Origin: Vespula vulgaris
Lineage: Eukaryota; Arthropoda; Insecta; Hymenoptera; Vespidae
DNA: 64,000 bases
Assembly (NCBI RefSeq): GCF_905475345.1
Contig: NC_066592.1
Location: 7,025,001 to 7,089,000 of the forward strand
Reading direction: 5' to 3'
Shown here: in pieces, positions 1 to 13,391 of the stretch
How the letters are laid out: every line of letters begins with the position of its first letter
How positions within the stretch are numbered: position 1 is the first letter of the stretch
The notes under the pieces: generated by a model
Databases searched by the model: none
Told to the model about the DNA's origin: nothing
The model's input: the letters and a program-made list of their open reading frames with translations, nothing else
Made by a program: the position numbers and the translations under genes

Positions 1-2523
1 ATATTACTGCCGGTAGGTGTACACGGATTTATTATTCATGCATGAATTTGAAACGCACGTTATACCAAATTGATGCCCTAAAGGGCTCGCACAGCATACT
101 GAATATTACAGGTCATTTTTAAAGGGAAAATCAATTCCACGTATCAGACTCATACATAATAAATGTAAAGAAGACCCTAGCAATGGGAGGACAGCCTATA
201 CTCGAGATCAGACTCATCCCTGAATTATCAATTTTTTAAAGAAAACACTCGCCCACGCGGAACTCATTACCTCCAGAATTGTATATATGCGAGGCGAGCC
301 CTCGAAAATATTTAACTTCGATTATCCTATGTATTTCTAGTATGTACAAACATACCAAGAGAGAAAATACGTTTCATCGAGAGACCGTGAAAAACCGTTA
401 TTTCGAAGATATGTATATACGTAAAATACGATGGTACGATAATACGAAAAACAAAAAACAAAAAAAAAACAACAAAAAAAGGATAAAAATAATTCCCAAA
501 AAAAAAGAAAACGAATTCAAATCCCCCGCCAATAATTGAAATCCAATATATTTCCAAACGATCTGTTCGAAATACTCGTAACTTCGTAGCTAAAAACGGC
601 TAAAGAAAAGCCGCATTATTTATCTTCTCTATGACAACACACAGAGTCGTTAAGTTAACCGCAACGATACAATAAAAGCTTATAGCACGATACTTGATAG
701 CGTGGTTCTTGGTGCCGATCGAAAACATTCTATTTGAAGCTTGCATTGATTTCTTACCATAAAAACCTAACGACTTTCTGCATAGCCTCTTGAATCACTG
801 TAAAAGCGAGGGAAGAAAATACGAGTAGTAAAGAAAGATGAACTTCCACAGGCGCCTAACGCCGGTCTACTAAGGAAAGACCTATCTAGTCGGTAAATCT
901 GCAAAATAATAGAGGCTCTACACCAAGAAGCGAAATTCCCTGCTTTGTTTGGCAAGGTTCCCCGGAAGAACCGCCCCATAATGATAGAAAATTTGCTGCG
1001 TACGCGAGTTACACGGTAAGCAACGGCGATGATCGCGCGATCGAATGCACGAACGACCTTGCAAAGTGAGCCGCACCACCGACACAACAACAGCGAATCG
1101 AAATTTATCGAACTGTCGAAATACCGGGAGAAGCGTTATCCACGGCTCTGTATCGCGATAAATATAAAATACGGCAGTCGACGCTTTATTCTCCTCCGAT
1201 TTCCATACCAGAAATACTTTCTCGTCGATGAGCTTTTACCACATAGGCAATCCGCATTACATCCGTATTAAATTCAATGTCATTATCCGATTACCCTGAC
1301 CGCTCTACTCCGCACGAAATCAATGAAAATTTAATTGTACCTCGCCATTGTTTTTGCCGTTTAACGTACGTTTAACAGAAACAAAAATCTCTTAAAATCA
1401 GAATCTATATGTACGTGCCATTTGTATATTTTTAATACCACGCACGTGAACAAAATAATACGATCGAAGAATAAAGTTGTCGAAGTTTCGTAGATGAAAA
1501 ACATTTGACAGGCACGAACTCAAAGTCATTATTTATTTATTTTTTTCTTTTCTTGCTCATTATACGAAAGACTTTCTCATTATAACGAAATGATTCGCTT
1601 AGACATAACGATCGTTGGTTTACGATAAAAGCAAAGAAAATTTTTCGGTACATACGAGGCTCCGTGAAAAGTAAAATGGCAAAGGAACCGAGACAGCAGG
1701 GAAACTGCACCGTAACGTTGATAAACGCGAGTTGGTTCTCCCGTGCCGCTTGTAATCACTTACGAAGACCGCACCTACGTGCATAGTATATACATGCATA
1801 TCTACGTTTATCTACATCTACATAACTACGCGTCTACGTAGTTGCAAATCGTGACCACCGACACTTTCGGAGTTTTTCCTTTCTTCGACCTAAGTACCTT
1901 ATATGCGTTATTTTCTCTCTCTTTCACTCTCTCTCTCATTTCTGCATATATCACTCGATGCGTAATATTATTGCATAAATAAAACAAACTCGTAAGACGC
2001 ACGGATGCGTTTTACGAATAATGCAAGAAACCTTTTGAAAAAGTCGATAGGAAACATTGAAATGTAACGCATAGTCGATTACTCGTCACGTACAAGGATC
2101 TTTAAAGATTTCGATTCGATCGGTCGAGGAGAACAAAGAAAAAGGATACGAAAAAAAGAAACAGAAAGAGAAAGAGAGGTGAAGAAAGAAAGAGAGAGAA
2201 GGAGAAAGAGAGAGAGAGAGAGAAAGAGGAAGCAGAATAAAAACGCTCGAAACGTAGAAGTCCGAATACGAAGTCCGAATACGAAGTCGGACGCGAATTT
2301 TCACAGAACAATACGAGGGGCCTCGAGCGAAGCTGCTGTTTCTGCTGCTACGGTGGCGAGATTTCAAGAGAATATTTTTGCAGACGCAGTATCCCATCGT
2401 ACAAGCGTATCGATGACACACAAGCAAGCCCTGCAAGAGGCTGCAGAAAGCATCGACGCGTTTATACGATGTATATGTATAAGATATATGCATGCGTACG
2501 TGCGTTCGTCGTACGTATGTGTG

Positions 2524-2526
<3 letters not shown>

Positions 2527-2564
<38 letters not shown>
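2527..2564. repeat. (AC)n microsatellite
   Basis: An uninterrupted AC dinucleotide run of about 19 units, followed by a degenerate CA/GCAC tail. Confidence 0.95.
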
Positions 2565-2567
<3 letters not shown>

Positions 2568-3627
2568 CACGCACGCACACATATATGGTCGAGAGAGTCC
2601 ATTAGGTACTGTTTGGGGTTTAACGATTATAGAATATCGACTATCGCCCGTCTACATTACTGGCCTTCTACATAGGTATAGGATTACGCTAAAGAAGCGC
2701 AGATACGGCACGCGCGTTAAAAATTTAATCACCCTATGTGAATATTCGGGAATCGCAATTTTCCGCTGGCATCGGGAAGAGCATTTTTCTAATTCGAAAT
2801 ATTTCAACCAACGTTTCGTCAATATTTCACGTGGTTTCGCATGGAACTTTGAAAAATTCACTTTGCAAATGCGTGCGGTGTATATGAACGAAAATGGAAT
2901 AATTAACTATAAAGTTTGTAATCCTACCGCAGAGAATTTACATTGAATTATATAAAACAAGAGCGACAACGCAGTTACGTACATAGCTTCGGTATAAAAA
3001 GCACGAACGAATGCGAAACGATATGGCGATTATGTAACTGGGAAGCTCATGAACGAGTTCAAAGGTTAAATTGAAAGGCGACCGTTCAATATCGAATCAT
3101 TCCTTTGATTTTCATCGGATTGTTACAACTCATGTCGTTCTCCAAAGCTCATTATTATAAATCCAATAGGAATTTTCTATTTAATCTCGTCGAATTATAA
3201 TCAACTAGTAACTAACTAACAATGAGAGATAAGCAACGGATATATCAATTTTTCGTTTACATATGCAAAAAAGAGAAAGAAGAACAAAGGTGAACGTGAG
3301 GAATGGATGGAGAATGGATGAGAACGTGAGAAGGTAGGATAAGGAAAAATTGAAAGGTTAAAGAAAATTGTCTGACCAAAGTTTTGTCTGATATCGCATC
3401 GATCGTCTCGAATCATAAATGCACGGTGTATCATCGGCCTGTTTACCGAGCTATCAAAGCTATACGATACATACTTATATTTATAGAGAAAAATCACGGT
3501 AGTTTCTACGATAGTAATGAGATTTCGCAGTAAACACGTATATACACGAACGAAAGAACGTGCAGCCGACTGCACACCGGTTAATGATGAAAGAAGGGCG
3601 AGGTAAAGGAGAAAAAGAAAAAGAAAA

Positions 3628-3658
<31 letters not shown>

Positions 3659-4714
3659 AACAGACATAAAGAGAAATCAACCTTTTTTTCTGTTCCTGAC
3701 CGGATAAGTATCTTTGGTATTATTTGTTCGGTGAGAAGGGAAAGAAGAAATTGTTAATATCGAGTTTATTAATTCGAGGACCAATCGACAAAGAGTTATT
3801 TTCTTTGGAACGGGCAAAAGAAACGGACGGAACGAATCTCACGTTTCCCATCGTCCTTGTCACCGTTCATTTCCTTCGAGAAACCTTTTCCCTATTGATA
3901 TTTGCTTTCCTTTTATTGCGCATTCTTTTAATGACGAGGAGAACGGTCGAGAAGGGTGAGGGTCACTTTGCGAGTTGATTAAGTCGCGAAATACCGTACC
4001 GATATTATCCTCGTTAATACGATACTAAAAGAGAAAAGTGTGAGGGCGAGGCAACTGATTTTAATGAGTTGCGTCCGGATATAAAACGGATATAAAACGT
4101 TCTTGGGCGAATGAGTACATATATTCGCAAGGATTCTCATGGAAGAACCAAAAAGAAAAGAAAAAAAAAAGAAAAAGAAAAAGAAATAGAGATAGAGATA
4201 GATAAAAAGAGAGAGAGAAAGAGAAATAGAAATAAAATGGAAAGCAAACGAAACAGTTGAATCCGATTGAACGACCAAAGCACGAGAGAAAAGGCTCGGG
4301 GTTTAAGTGATAAAAATAAGAACGCGATGTCTACTCGTGATGTTGCATTTTCAAGATGAAATTAAACTGTCTTCGTAGGCTGATTAATCGTACCGTTTTA
4401 AAAGTTGTTGAAACAAATACTTTGTCACCGTAGACAAGAGGAAAATATGCAAACGAGACGATGCTCGACATCTTTTTTGTTTCTTTTTTCTTTTTTTATT
4501 TTCTTTTCTATTCTTTTTATTATTATTATTATTATTTTTTTTTTCTTAAATAATTTCAATTCCGCGGAATTCAATCTACGAGAGGTATCCCATTAATGTT
4601 CTTTCATTTGGACTTGTACCGTAGAACTTTTCAAAAGGAATCAGGCACTCACCGAGGACGTAAATGTTTCATCAAATTACGTGATAATTATGTACTACTT
4701 TCTGATCATTCATC

Positions 4715-4718
<4 letters not shown>

Positions 4719-4794
<76 letters not shown>
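4719..4794. repeat. (CT)n microsatellite
   Basis: A perfect CT run of about 38 units, the longest pure dinucleotide array in the window. Confidence 0.97.
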
Positions 4795-4798
<4 letters not shown>

Positions 4799-5072
4799 TT
4801 CCTTCTTTTTCCTCTGGTACGTCATTACGATATTAAATGGGAACGAACAGCAATCAATAAGCTTTCCCTGGTAGGATAGAAAAAATAGCAGGAGTTCCTC
4901 GAATCGAGCACCATCATCACGGACTCGTGCGAGTTTGATCGAAAATAATGACGGGTTCAAGTCCTCGATTGGTGCCGCTTAAGAGATCAGCTCGTGTGCG
5001 TTATATGTAGGTACATATGTATGTATATGTACCTACTTTGATAGTTAGAGAGAGAGATATAGATAGGTATAG

Positions 5073-5103
<31 letters not shown>

Positions 5104-6179
5104 AGAGGGAAAAAGAAAAAACGGAAAAGAAATGAGAGGAGAAAAGTCGGTCGGAAAAGTTCGTTGATAAATACACGCTCGCGAACAGATCGAGTCTCGT
5201 CGTGTGTTCAGAGAAAATAAAGCGCTCTTGGAGAGTTTTCCGCGTATCGCTTATTGGTATGCCAGTGACACGCCAGTCCAATTTCGTTACCGACGTCTGC
5301 GAATCGCCGAATATCATGTGCTCCATTGAAATTCTGCTATAGCTATGAGAAACGCGATATAGTATACATATATCGCATTTGTCTCCCTGATTGCGTTAGC
5401 TAAAGTTAAACGATTGTATTTTGGTACCTTTCCTTCTCCCTTTTTGTTCTGTCTTTCTCTCTTTCTCTACAATGAAATATTCTATCACGCGAGAAATCTA
5501 TTTTCCCTACGTGTCGTGAGACTTTTATTCTCGTCGTATATCGGACTCGCGATCATGCGAATTTTCGACGTTCCGAACGTAAAGACATGTAGGTTCGTAA
5601 ACGAATAAACGCAGAAAAAGGAACAAGTATTCTGGAGAAGTTGTTTAGTTTTTCCAATGAGAAAGAAACAAAGAAAAAAGAGAAAGGAACAACAAGGATC
5701 AAGGACGTATCCTTTTTTTTCCCCCCGATACATTGTGACAAAATCTCGTAAATTTCGATGAAATTGAAGTACAACGGGCAATCGCAAATGTTCACTTCGT
5801 CGTTAGAAAACGAAACACACTTTAGAAGTCTAATTAAAGCTCCATCTTTTTTTTTCTCTTTCTTTATTTCTTTCTTTTTGTTTCTCTTTTTCTTTTTAAT
5901 CGGTTATACTCGAATTCACGAAAGTATCACACTCATATTTATACTCGTTAACGTCGGATCGATAATGCACAATTACACAAATGAATTTTATCAGAAGAAC
6001 AAGTATTACAAAGCGAGCAGTCGATATCCCAAGCACTTACTACTACTATATGTTCCCCTTTCCTCTCTTTTTGTCATATGCTTCGAGAGCGAATTATTCG
6101 CGAATTCTCGTAATTTTCTCCCATCCGTGTGATGGCCGATAGAACAGGAAAAGGAGTGAGCGAAAGACGAAAAGACAGA

Positions 6180-6181
6180 CG

Positions 6182-6222
<41 letters not shown>

Positions 6223-6307
6223 AGAGACAGAGAAACAGACAGACAGTCAGACAGTCAGACAGACAGACAGATAGAGAGAAAGAGACAGAGAAAGAGAGAA
6301 AGCAGGA
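6180..6307. repeat. (GA)n and (CAGA)n compound microsatellite
   Basis: A GA-rich run passes into CAGA/CAGT tetranucleotide units near 6236-6275 and back to GAGAAA. It produces long low-complexity open frames that are not genes. Confidence 0.9.
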
Positions 6308-7554
6308 AGAAGGAAACTGGAAACGCGCTTTTCTCTTTCCTACGGCACAGTCGAGGGGCAATTGAAACTCACGGTCATTTACTGCATTTCAATAATGGTT
6401 TCCACCCTCTTTCTCCTTTCCACTCGTTGTCTCTCTCTTTCTCTCTCTCTCTCTCTTTCTCCTTTTCTCTTTTTCCACGTACGCGTATGCGCAAAGAGAG
6501 AAAGAGAGATAGAGAGAAAGAGGGCAAAAGGGAGAGAAAGAGAAGGAAAAGCTCACGGTCGATTTACCAGGAGCTTTATGGTACATGCGAAGCTGGAGCA
6601 CGCGGAAGTAGCCGGAGGGCTAACTATCTCGTCTAGCAAGCAACTGCATTATATTCTGTAACCCGAGCTAGACACGACGCGTGCATCCCCTTGCGTAAAG
6701 TCTTCGAGTTTACATTTTATGATTTTACGAAAGATCATTTCGAGATGAGCACAAAGAAGAAGAACAGAAAAGGAGTTCTTAAGATTCAATTGTTATTGTT
6801 GTTAACAATAACAGAGGGAAGGAAAAAAGAACAAGTGATTATATTATCGTCTACTCTTTCGAATTGCAAACGTAATTATCGTGAAAAGCGATACTTCCTG
6901 AAAATAAACGTATTCTTTTTCGTTTCTTTTGTTTTCTTTTTTTTTTTCTTTTTTTTCCTTTTCTCTAACGACCTATTAAGATGTCATAGGGAGGCTTTTA
7001 ATTAATTAATTCTAGATTATTATTTACGAATTTAATAATCATCGAAAATATTATTTATGAACGGCTTTACCCTTTGTTATATTATTTCTCGTGTTATTCT
7101 AATTAATTTGGCACGGAATGTATTTAACTCGTACACCGTTTAAAGTTGAAATCGACCGACACAGGCCAGAAGCCACATTTTTAGCATTGTAATTTTATAC
7201 ACATTTCGCATTTCGTTTTCTTTCATTCGCATCGTTTTAATTCTTTGTTTTTTTTTCTTTCTTTTTTCTCTCTCTCTCTCTTTTTTTTTGATCTCTTCCT
7301 TTCTTGTTGTTGTTAAATTTTTAAAATTTTTACGTTGTTCGTATGTTAATTTATTTTTTGGAGCTTGAAAGAAATTTTATTTCTTTTTATATGTAAAAAC
7401 AACGCATGTTCGCGGACGATCTCAAACAAAAATTGATGTAGTACATAGTAAACATATTTAAATCAATTGATATTCTCTTCTGTACTCTTTATATTTCGAG
7501 TTTTATTACCATGCGAATAAACAGTAATGCAACGATGATGATAATAATAATTAC

Positions 7555-7618
<64 letters not shown>
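7555..7618. repeat. (ATT)n microsatellite
   Basis: About 21 perfect ATT trinucleotide units. The poly-isoleucine open frame across it is an artefact. Confidence 0.95.
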
Positions 7619-8505
7619 GTTATTATAATGCCAGAGAAAGATAACAATGCATTACATGTAAATTCTCAAAATTCTTCAAATCATTATATAGATATTAAAA
7701 AGACCATTCTATATTTATATGATACGTAGAACTGAGACTATACAGAATAAAAATATCTATATAAAAATAAGTCAAAAGGTCAATCGTTGCTGAAATATAA
7801 GCATTTTTATATTCACATTAGTATCACGATTGGATATTTACAGCTCTTTTATTAGAAAATTTTTCCGTATAAAAAAAATCGTGCAACTGTACGTACTTCC
7901 ATTGTGTATGTGTGTTCGAAAATATTTTCATCCGATATTTTCTCTTACGATTATTCAAATTACTGATTTTTCTTATTTAATTAATATCAAATTAATATAA
8001 AAAAAAAGCAATTATAAATAAATGTATGTTAGAATAAAGAACGTTGGTTGACTATGGAAGATATTCTACGTTCACTTAGAGTTTTTAATTCAAACTGAAT
8101 TTTGTCGAATGACTTATAGTCGTCTCTAGTACGAAGAAAACTTTCTAAAAGTTAGACGATTATAGTTACCTTTAATAAGGAAAGGATTAAAAGCTTTACC
8201 CTTAAAAACATTTCAATTTTAAAACTGTTCGCAGAACAACTTTAAATAATCGAGTAAATTGAGAACATGTTCGAAAACGTCATCGAAACAATGGAGAACA
8301 TTATAGATCGCATATAGTTCGATCAGTCGATATTCTCGTGTAGTTGGATAATCGAGATTGATATTGATTAGACGACGTGTCATATATCCACGAGTCGTAT
8401 TGCTCACGATACATGGTACGGGCTTTCCGAAATCGTCGATACAAATTTCAGCAATTAGCGAACAAACGAAAGTTGTCCATATCTTTCTCTATCAAAAAAA
8501 AAAAA

Positions 8506-8526
8506 AAATATATATATATACATGTG

Positions 8527-8558
<32 letters not shown>

Positions 8559-8559
8559 A

Positions 8560-8592
<33 letters not shown>
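8506..8592. repeat. (TA)n / (ATAC)n microsatellite
   Basis: Alternating TA runs flank several CATATA hexamer units. Confidence 0.9.
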
Positions 8593-8596
<4 letters not shown>

Positions 8597-9643
8597 TACT
8601 TTCGTACGATCTTAAAACGTATAGAAAGTTTCACAAAAAATCATGGATATCCTTCAATTAATTTCAATATTCCAGATTTAAATATAAATGACAAAAAAAA
8701 AAGATTGTCCTATAAGTTCACCTATGAATAGATATGCTTTAATAGAAATCTTATAGCCGATGATAACACGTAATAAATTAAAAAGAGTATGTAACAGGAC
8801 AAAGAGCTTGCACACATTCGTACATGTACTTACAAACGAATCACCGGTATCTTGACATACGCGTAATTGCTAAAAATAAAAAAAAAAGGGAGAAGAAAAA
8901 AAAAGAAAAGGTTAAAACATGGGCGAACTTGCCTCAAAAACAGCTGTTTTCGGCATATGGAATTCCCAGAGTTCTCGAATCAACCAGAACGTAGGGACAA
9001 TGCGAGACTACTCTGGGATTTAAATACAATAACCTCGGGCTATTGCAAAAAAATATTGCAGTAGCTCGTATCGAGCAGTATATGAAAGATAGAAAGAGAG
9101 AAAGAGAGAAAGAGAGGGAGAGAGAGAGAGAAAGAGAGAGAGTGAGGTTAGGTAGGAGGATGAAGAGGAACAATTTTACTGTACGGCCCGATTGAGTGTG
9201 GAGTTTCGATGAACAGTACGAAACCTATGTATCCTCGTAACAACCACATGGTATTCCATATATATATATATATATACATATCTATATACGTATGTATATA
9301 TATATATATCTTGCATATTATAGATTCCCTATCGACAATTTCGGTTTTTTATACAGCCATATTTTTTTCTCTTGTACGACTGCAATCCTTGAATTACCGT
9401 GGAATTAAACAAAAGAGAAGTCGAACTCGTGCTTTAAAAACTTTTCGCAAACATGACATAAACTTTTATCATGGTAACGTCGCAACATACAGCAAGAATT
9501 TTGCTTTCGCGATACACGTATATCTGATATCTGTGTACTTACGTAAATTTTCCGAGACGAGAATCCGCGTAGTCCTTTTTATTCTTCCTTTCCTTTCCTT
9601 TAATCCTGTAAATTCACACTGTAATATCTCACTTGGTAAAAAA

Positions 9644-9671
9644 AATAAAATAAAATAAAATAAAATAAAAT
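9644..9671. repeat. (AAAAT)n microsatellite
   Basis: About five perfect AAAAT pentamer units following a short A run. Confidence 0.9.
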
Positions 9672-10274
9672 AATAATTATAACGAAAAAAAAAAAATAAT
9701 AATATACGCGTGTTAACGAAATTTTGAACTCGATAGTATAGCCAGGAGACACGTAGCACAGATTCGGTTGGAAATTTTGGAAATTTCAATAATTCGATGC
9801 TATTTTAGCTTAATAGCTTTAGTGGTATTGCGGTATTCGCCGGTGGTAATAATTGCGGTAGAAATTTCCTCTTCCGGTCACTTTTTACTTCAACGATGGC
9901 GACGTTACGATCTTCTCGGCTCTTTACTCGATCGATTCACCACATCGATGTATTACACAAAAAGACTTTCACATTTTCACTTAGCCGGCACTCGTATGTA
10001 TAAGAACTTGATAGAATAAATTTTGCGAACGCGTTTCTGTCGTTGCACTTACAATAATATCGTGTCGAACGTTTTTATCGCGATCCTCGAAATCCGCCAT
10101 ATTTGCATATTGTCTAACGAACATCTTCGAAAATTGACCGTTATGGATTATATACCGAACGTTACGTAAGACGTCGGAATTAGCTCATTGGTGGATAGGA
10201 GATACCAAAATAATAAAACAAAAGAAGTTCGCACCAATGATATGTCTCCCATTTGATTTCGTATTCGAATTATA

Positions 10275-10330
10275 ATTTCCGGTTTATATTTACATTTCCG
10301 GTTTGTATTATATTTCCGGTTTGTATTATA
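10275..10330 (+). repeat. Three tandem 18-19 bp units with TTCCGG
   Basis: Three direct repeats start at 10275, 10294 and 10312, each beginning ATTTCCGGTTT. TTCCGG matches the core of ETS-family binding sites in general knowledge. Whether these three are used as such is inference. Confidence 0.8.
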
Positions 10331-11045
10331 TATGAAGCTGCTTATCGTTATAAAAAATGTACTCACAGAACGGCCAATTTTAGATTGAATGCACGCTTTA
10401 GAATTTTTTTTCAAGGAATCCCGCAAATAAAAATCCATTATATATAAATATCACTTAAGAGAACGTGCAGGCCAGCCAATAGATCCTGCATCTATTCATT
10501 CGTAAAAAAATTTTTCGTTCCGAAAATTTTTTATTATTCGAAATTAACAGCTCAGACACTAACGGATTTATCACTGTTGCACATTTTTTAAAATAAATTT
10601 GTATTTCGTAGTCGTTCATGTAATTAGTGGAATATTTTTTATCTACAAAATGTCTATTAAACGATTCGAAGAGACGTCTTGCTTCTAATACGTTACATAC
10701 GGCGAATCGATTTACGAACACAAAATACGTTATTCCAATATCCTTGAAATGAACGATATATATGTAAAAGAAATAAAATTAGTGAATATCCGCCTTATTA
10801 TCGATTTCACTAAGCGATGATCAAGCCAAAAATTGAAGCTTCTATAAAGATATAATTATCGACTTATTCGTCTCACTTCGCACTTATCCACAATCCTACG
10901 ATGTAATTATTTCACGAGGGTATCCAAATTAAACATTTTGAGACCACAAAGCACTACACAATATAAAATATTACGATTACGACGAAGAGCACGAACCTAC
11001 GACTACGCGGTATCGTCGTTAAACTGAGCGTTCGTAAAGTTTTCC

Positions 11046-11122
11046 TTTCGCGCCAGAATTAAACGATCTTACAACGCCGCTATTGGTTATTAAAAAAGTG
11101 CCTTCGCGTTACGTGATTGGTT
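11046..11122 (-). promoter_or_regulatory. Candidate promoter motifs (two CCAAT boxes, E2F-like site)
   Basis: ATTGGTT occurs at 11082-11088 and 11116-11122, which is AACCAAT on the minus strand. TTTCGCGCC, which resembles an E2F site, lies at 11046-11054. The local sequence is richer in CpG than its surroundings. The arrangement would suit a minus-strand start near 10.98-11.03 kb. No transcript can be shown from sequence, and the downstream gene EBP2 ends before this point. Confidence 0.35.
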
Positions 11123-11338
11123 AATATTAATTCGATATTAAAATTTATTTTTATTGGCTTGATAAAAAAAAGTCAATACAACTGATTAATTTTTTAAAAC
11201 AAAAAAGTTGTTTAAAATCGATATTTTTTAATCGCTTAAATATAGCAACGGTAATAATTGATAAACGAAATATATTTACTCGATTGAATGGCTGCAAACG
11301 ATCGACACAAAAGTAAATAGCTCAGGATTATTCGGTTA

Positions 11339-11344
11339 TTTATT
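11339..11344 (-). terminator. Polyadenylation signal of EBP2
   Basis: AATAAA on the minus strand, about 125 bp past the EBP2 stop codon. Confidence 0.6.
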
Positions 11345-11468
11345 TTGTACAAAGAGTTTAATTACCATGTGTATATATATATATATACTTAAAAACAATA
11401 ATTTTTTTTCTTTATATTATGTATCGTACATCATCATTCTTAAAAATAAGAATACGATTTAAACAGTT

Positions 11469-12581
11469 TTATTTTTTCCTAGCTTTCATCTGTATTCTAC
11501 GATTTTTACCAGGCCTTTGCTGTTTTGTCTTTCCACCTTTACCCTTACGTCCCTGTCCTGGTTTTTGTGGTTTTCGGTATTCGGAAACATCCGCTGAACT
11601 AGATTTGGTATTCCTCTTACTATCACGCTTTTTACCGCCATAACCGTACTTAGCATTTTTCATCTTAATCTTAGCTTGAACCTTTGGATCTAACTTTCTA
11701 TTACCTGACTTATATTGAGGTTTTTTCTTATCTTCTAAAAAGTCTAAATCTTGTCTTATACCTTTACGATATTTTTTTACCTCTTCCAACATTTTTCTCT
11801 TCTCCGCATGTTTCTTCAAAGTTGCTTCTACTTGCATCTGTTTGCTTATCTTTCTTTGCTGTCTCATCTGTCTTACTTTTTCTGACCTTTGTGCAATCAT
11901 TTGCTTTTTCATCAGATTTTCTCTAATTTTTTGCATATGATTATCAGTTTTAGCCATTTCTGCAAAATAATCATCTGGTCTAATAGCTGGGATACCAAGT
12001 TTCTTTATTCTTGCTATGGCATCAACAACAGCACCTTGTGCTTGCCGATGAAACATTGTTTCTCTACGAAAATCATTTAAAACAGGATCTTCTGACGGAG
12101 TAAATTGAGGTAATTTTTTATTTCCTTGTAACTGTTTGGCACGTCTTATTTCTTGTTCTTGCATTTGAAGCGCCAACTCTGGCGCTAATGGTGCCAAAGC
12201 ATTGACCATATCCAATCTCTCTATCCAGGGCAAATTTAATTTTATTTCTTCTAATTTCTTCTTCATCAAAGTCTAAACGTTTTAAATTTGCATTAAAAGT
12301 TGGTATGTTTGTCTTAAATATTTGGAAACGATTTTTTCAAATATGACAACTTTTTACTTACTACATTATTCTTGTGTTCTCTTTTGTTCGTTTCAATGAT
12401 AGCATTGAGACCAGGTTTTAATAAACCCGATGCAAGAGCTTCTTGTAACTACACATGCGAAAAGAAAAAGAAAGGTTATGTCTATCAAAAATAATTTTGC
12501 CGATAGAAAAATTAAATATGAGATTCTTACCTCCTCGTCCGAAGAATTTACTTCAGAATCAGATTCAGATGTATTCACCAT
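11469..12581 (-). CDS. Ebp2: rRNA-processing protein EBP2 homologue
   Basis: The three coding exons are 12581-12531, 12448-12362 and 12272-11469, all with GT..AG introns, giving 313 residues (family members are about 300). EBP2 is a nucleolar factor needed for 27S pre-rRNA processing and 60S subunit assembly. The N terminus is a short acidic Ser/Glu/Asp stretch. The conserved core includes LPWIERLD near residue 60, followed by the family's FRRETMFHRQAQ and basic coiled-coil segments. The C terminus is Lys/Arg/Gly-rich and fits nucleolar localisation. Exon 3 begins one codon before a TTG that can look like a start, but the real ATG is in exon 1. A minus-strand AATAAA lies at 11344-11339. The gene is divergent from the Nudix gene, 810 bp away. 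Confidence 0.95.
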
Positions 12582-13391
12582 TGTAATTCACACTTAACTT
12601 ATTTTATTTCAAAAATTATAAAATAACAAACTGACTGAGTATATAAATACAACCCATGTGTGCTCCAGCACCATGTGTGCTTTGTTCTTATCAAAATGGT
12701 GGTGCTCTCTAGTGGGAATAATTAGAAAGTCTACAGAACAGTACATAAATCTTTCCTTTTTACCAAATATTTATTAGCTTTTGAAAAAGTTTTAAAATCG
12801 GAAGAAAAATACTGAAACTCAGTAATTATGCTAAATACATAATTTAAAAATGTATTATCTCTATTCTCTGCGACAAAATTCAATATGAATTTAATATTCA
12901 TTTTATGCTTGGAATTGTTACTTCAATTGTATAAATTATTTTAATAATAATTAATACCAAATAAATATATATATATATATATTTATAGACTCATTATAAA
13001 TCTTTAGAAAAAGATTCACGTGTGTTATATAAGTTTTCATATCAATCTTGATAAAAGACTGATAACCTATATAACGATGTCAAGAATACTATTTAAGGGG
13101 TTATGAATCTCATATTTTACTGACTAAAATTAGTTTTATTTGTCAAATAAATTGACTTTGAAGATAAAAAAAAATAAAAAAGTTTCAAAGTAACTAGTTA
13201 TTCAGCAAGTCGCATCTGAACATATCCTCCATCGTATTGGTTTAGAACGGACGCATAGAAACCGTTTCACCAATCAGAAGAAACGTTTAATTTTAAAATG
13301 AGTATGCAGGATGCGCAGAAAGCCTATCTGACGTATCTTATGTTCAATGGCAGGATTTTTTATCACAGCTGGCTGACGAGGTCGAAACATC
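12582..13391. promoter_or_regulatory. Divergent intergenic region, EBP2 / Nudix gene
   Basis: This 810 bp stretch separates the two start codons and must hold both 5' leaders and promoters. It is AT-rich, with a short (TA)n run near 12965. I see no TATA box placed convincingly for either gene. Confidence 0.5.

Larger units (their letters stand above)
1..11338. other. Gene-poor flank rich in microsatellites
   Basis: I find no exon here that I recognise. The open frames present are mostly translations of purine or pyrimidine tracts (Lys/Arg/Glu-rich one way, Ser/Leu/Phe-rich the other) or are short and without family features. Much of the stretch is ordinary AT-rich sequence broken by simple repeats, which are listed separately. 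It could be a large intron or an intergenic regulatory region. The promoter-like motifs near 11.05 kb would suit a minus-strand gene whose first intron covers this flank, but I see no coding exon to prove that. Confidence 0.6.

Noticed and set aside
2179..2946. Open frame of 255 codons
   Set aside because: It runs through (GA)n and (CA)n repeats and gives Lys/Arg and Thr-His runs; no family feature.
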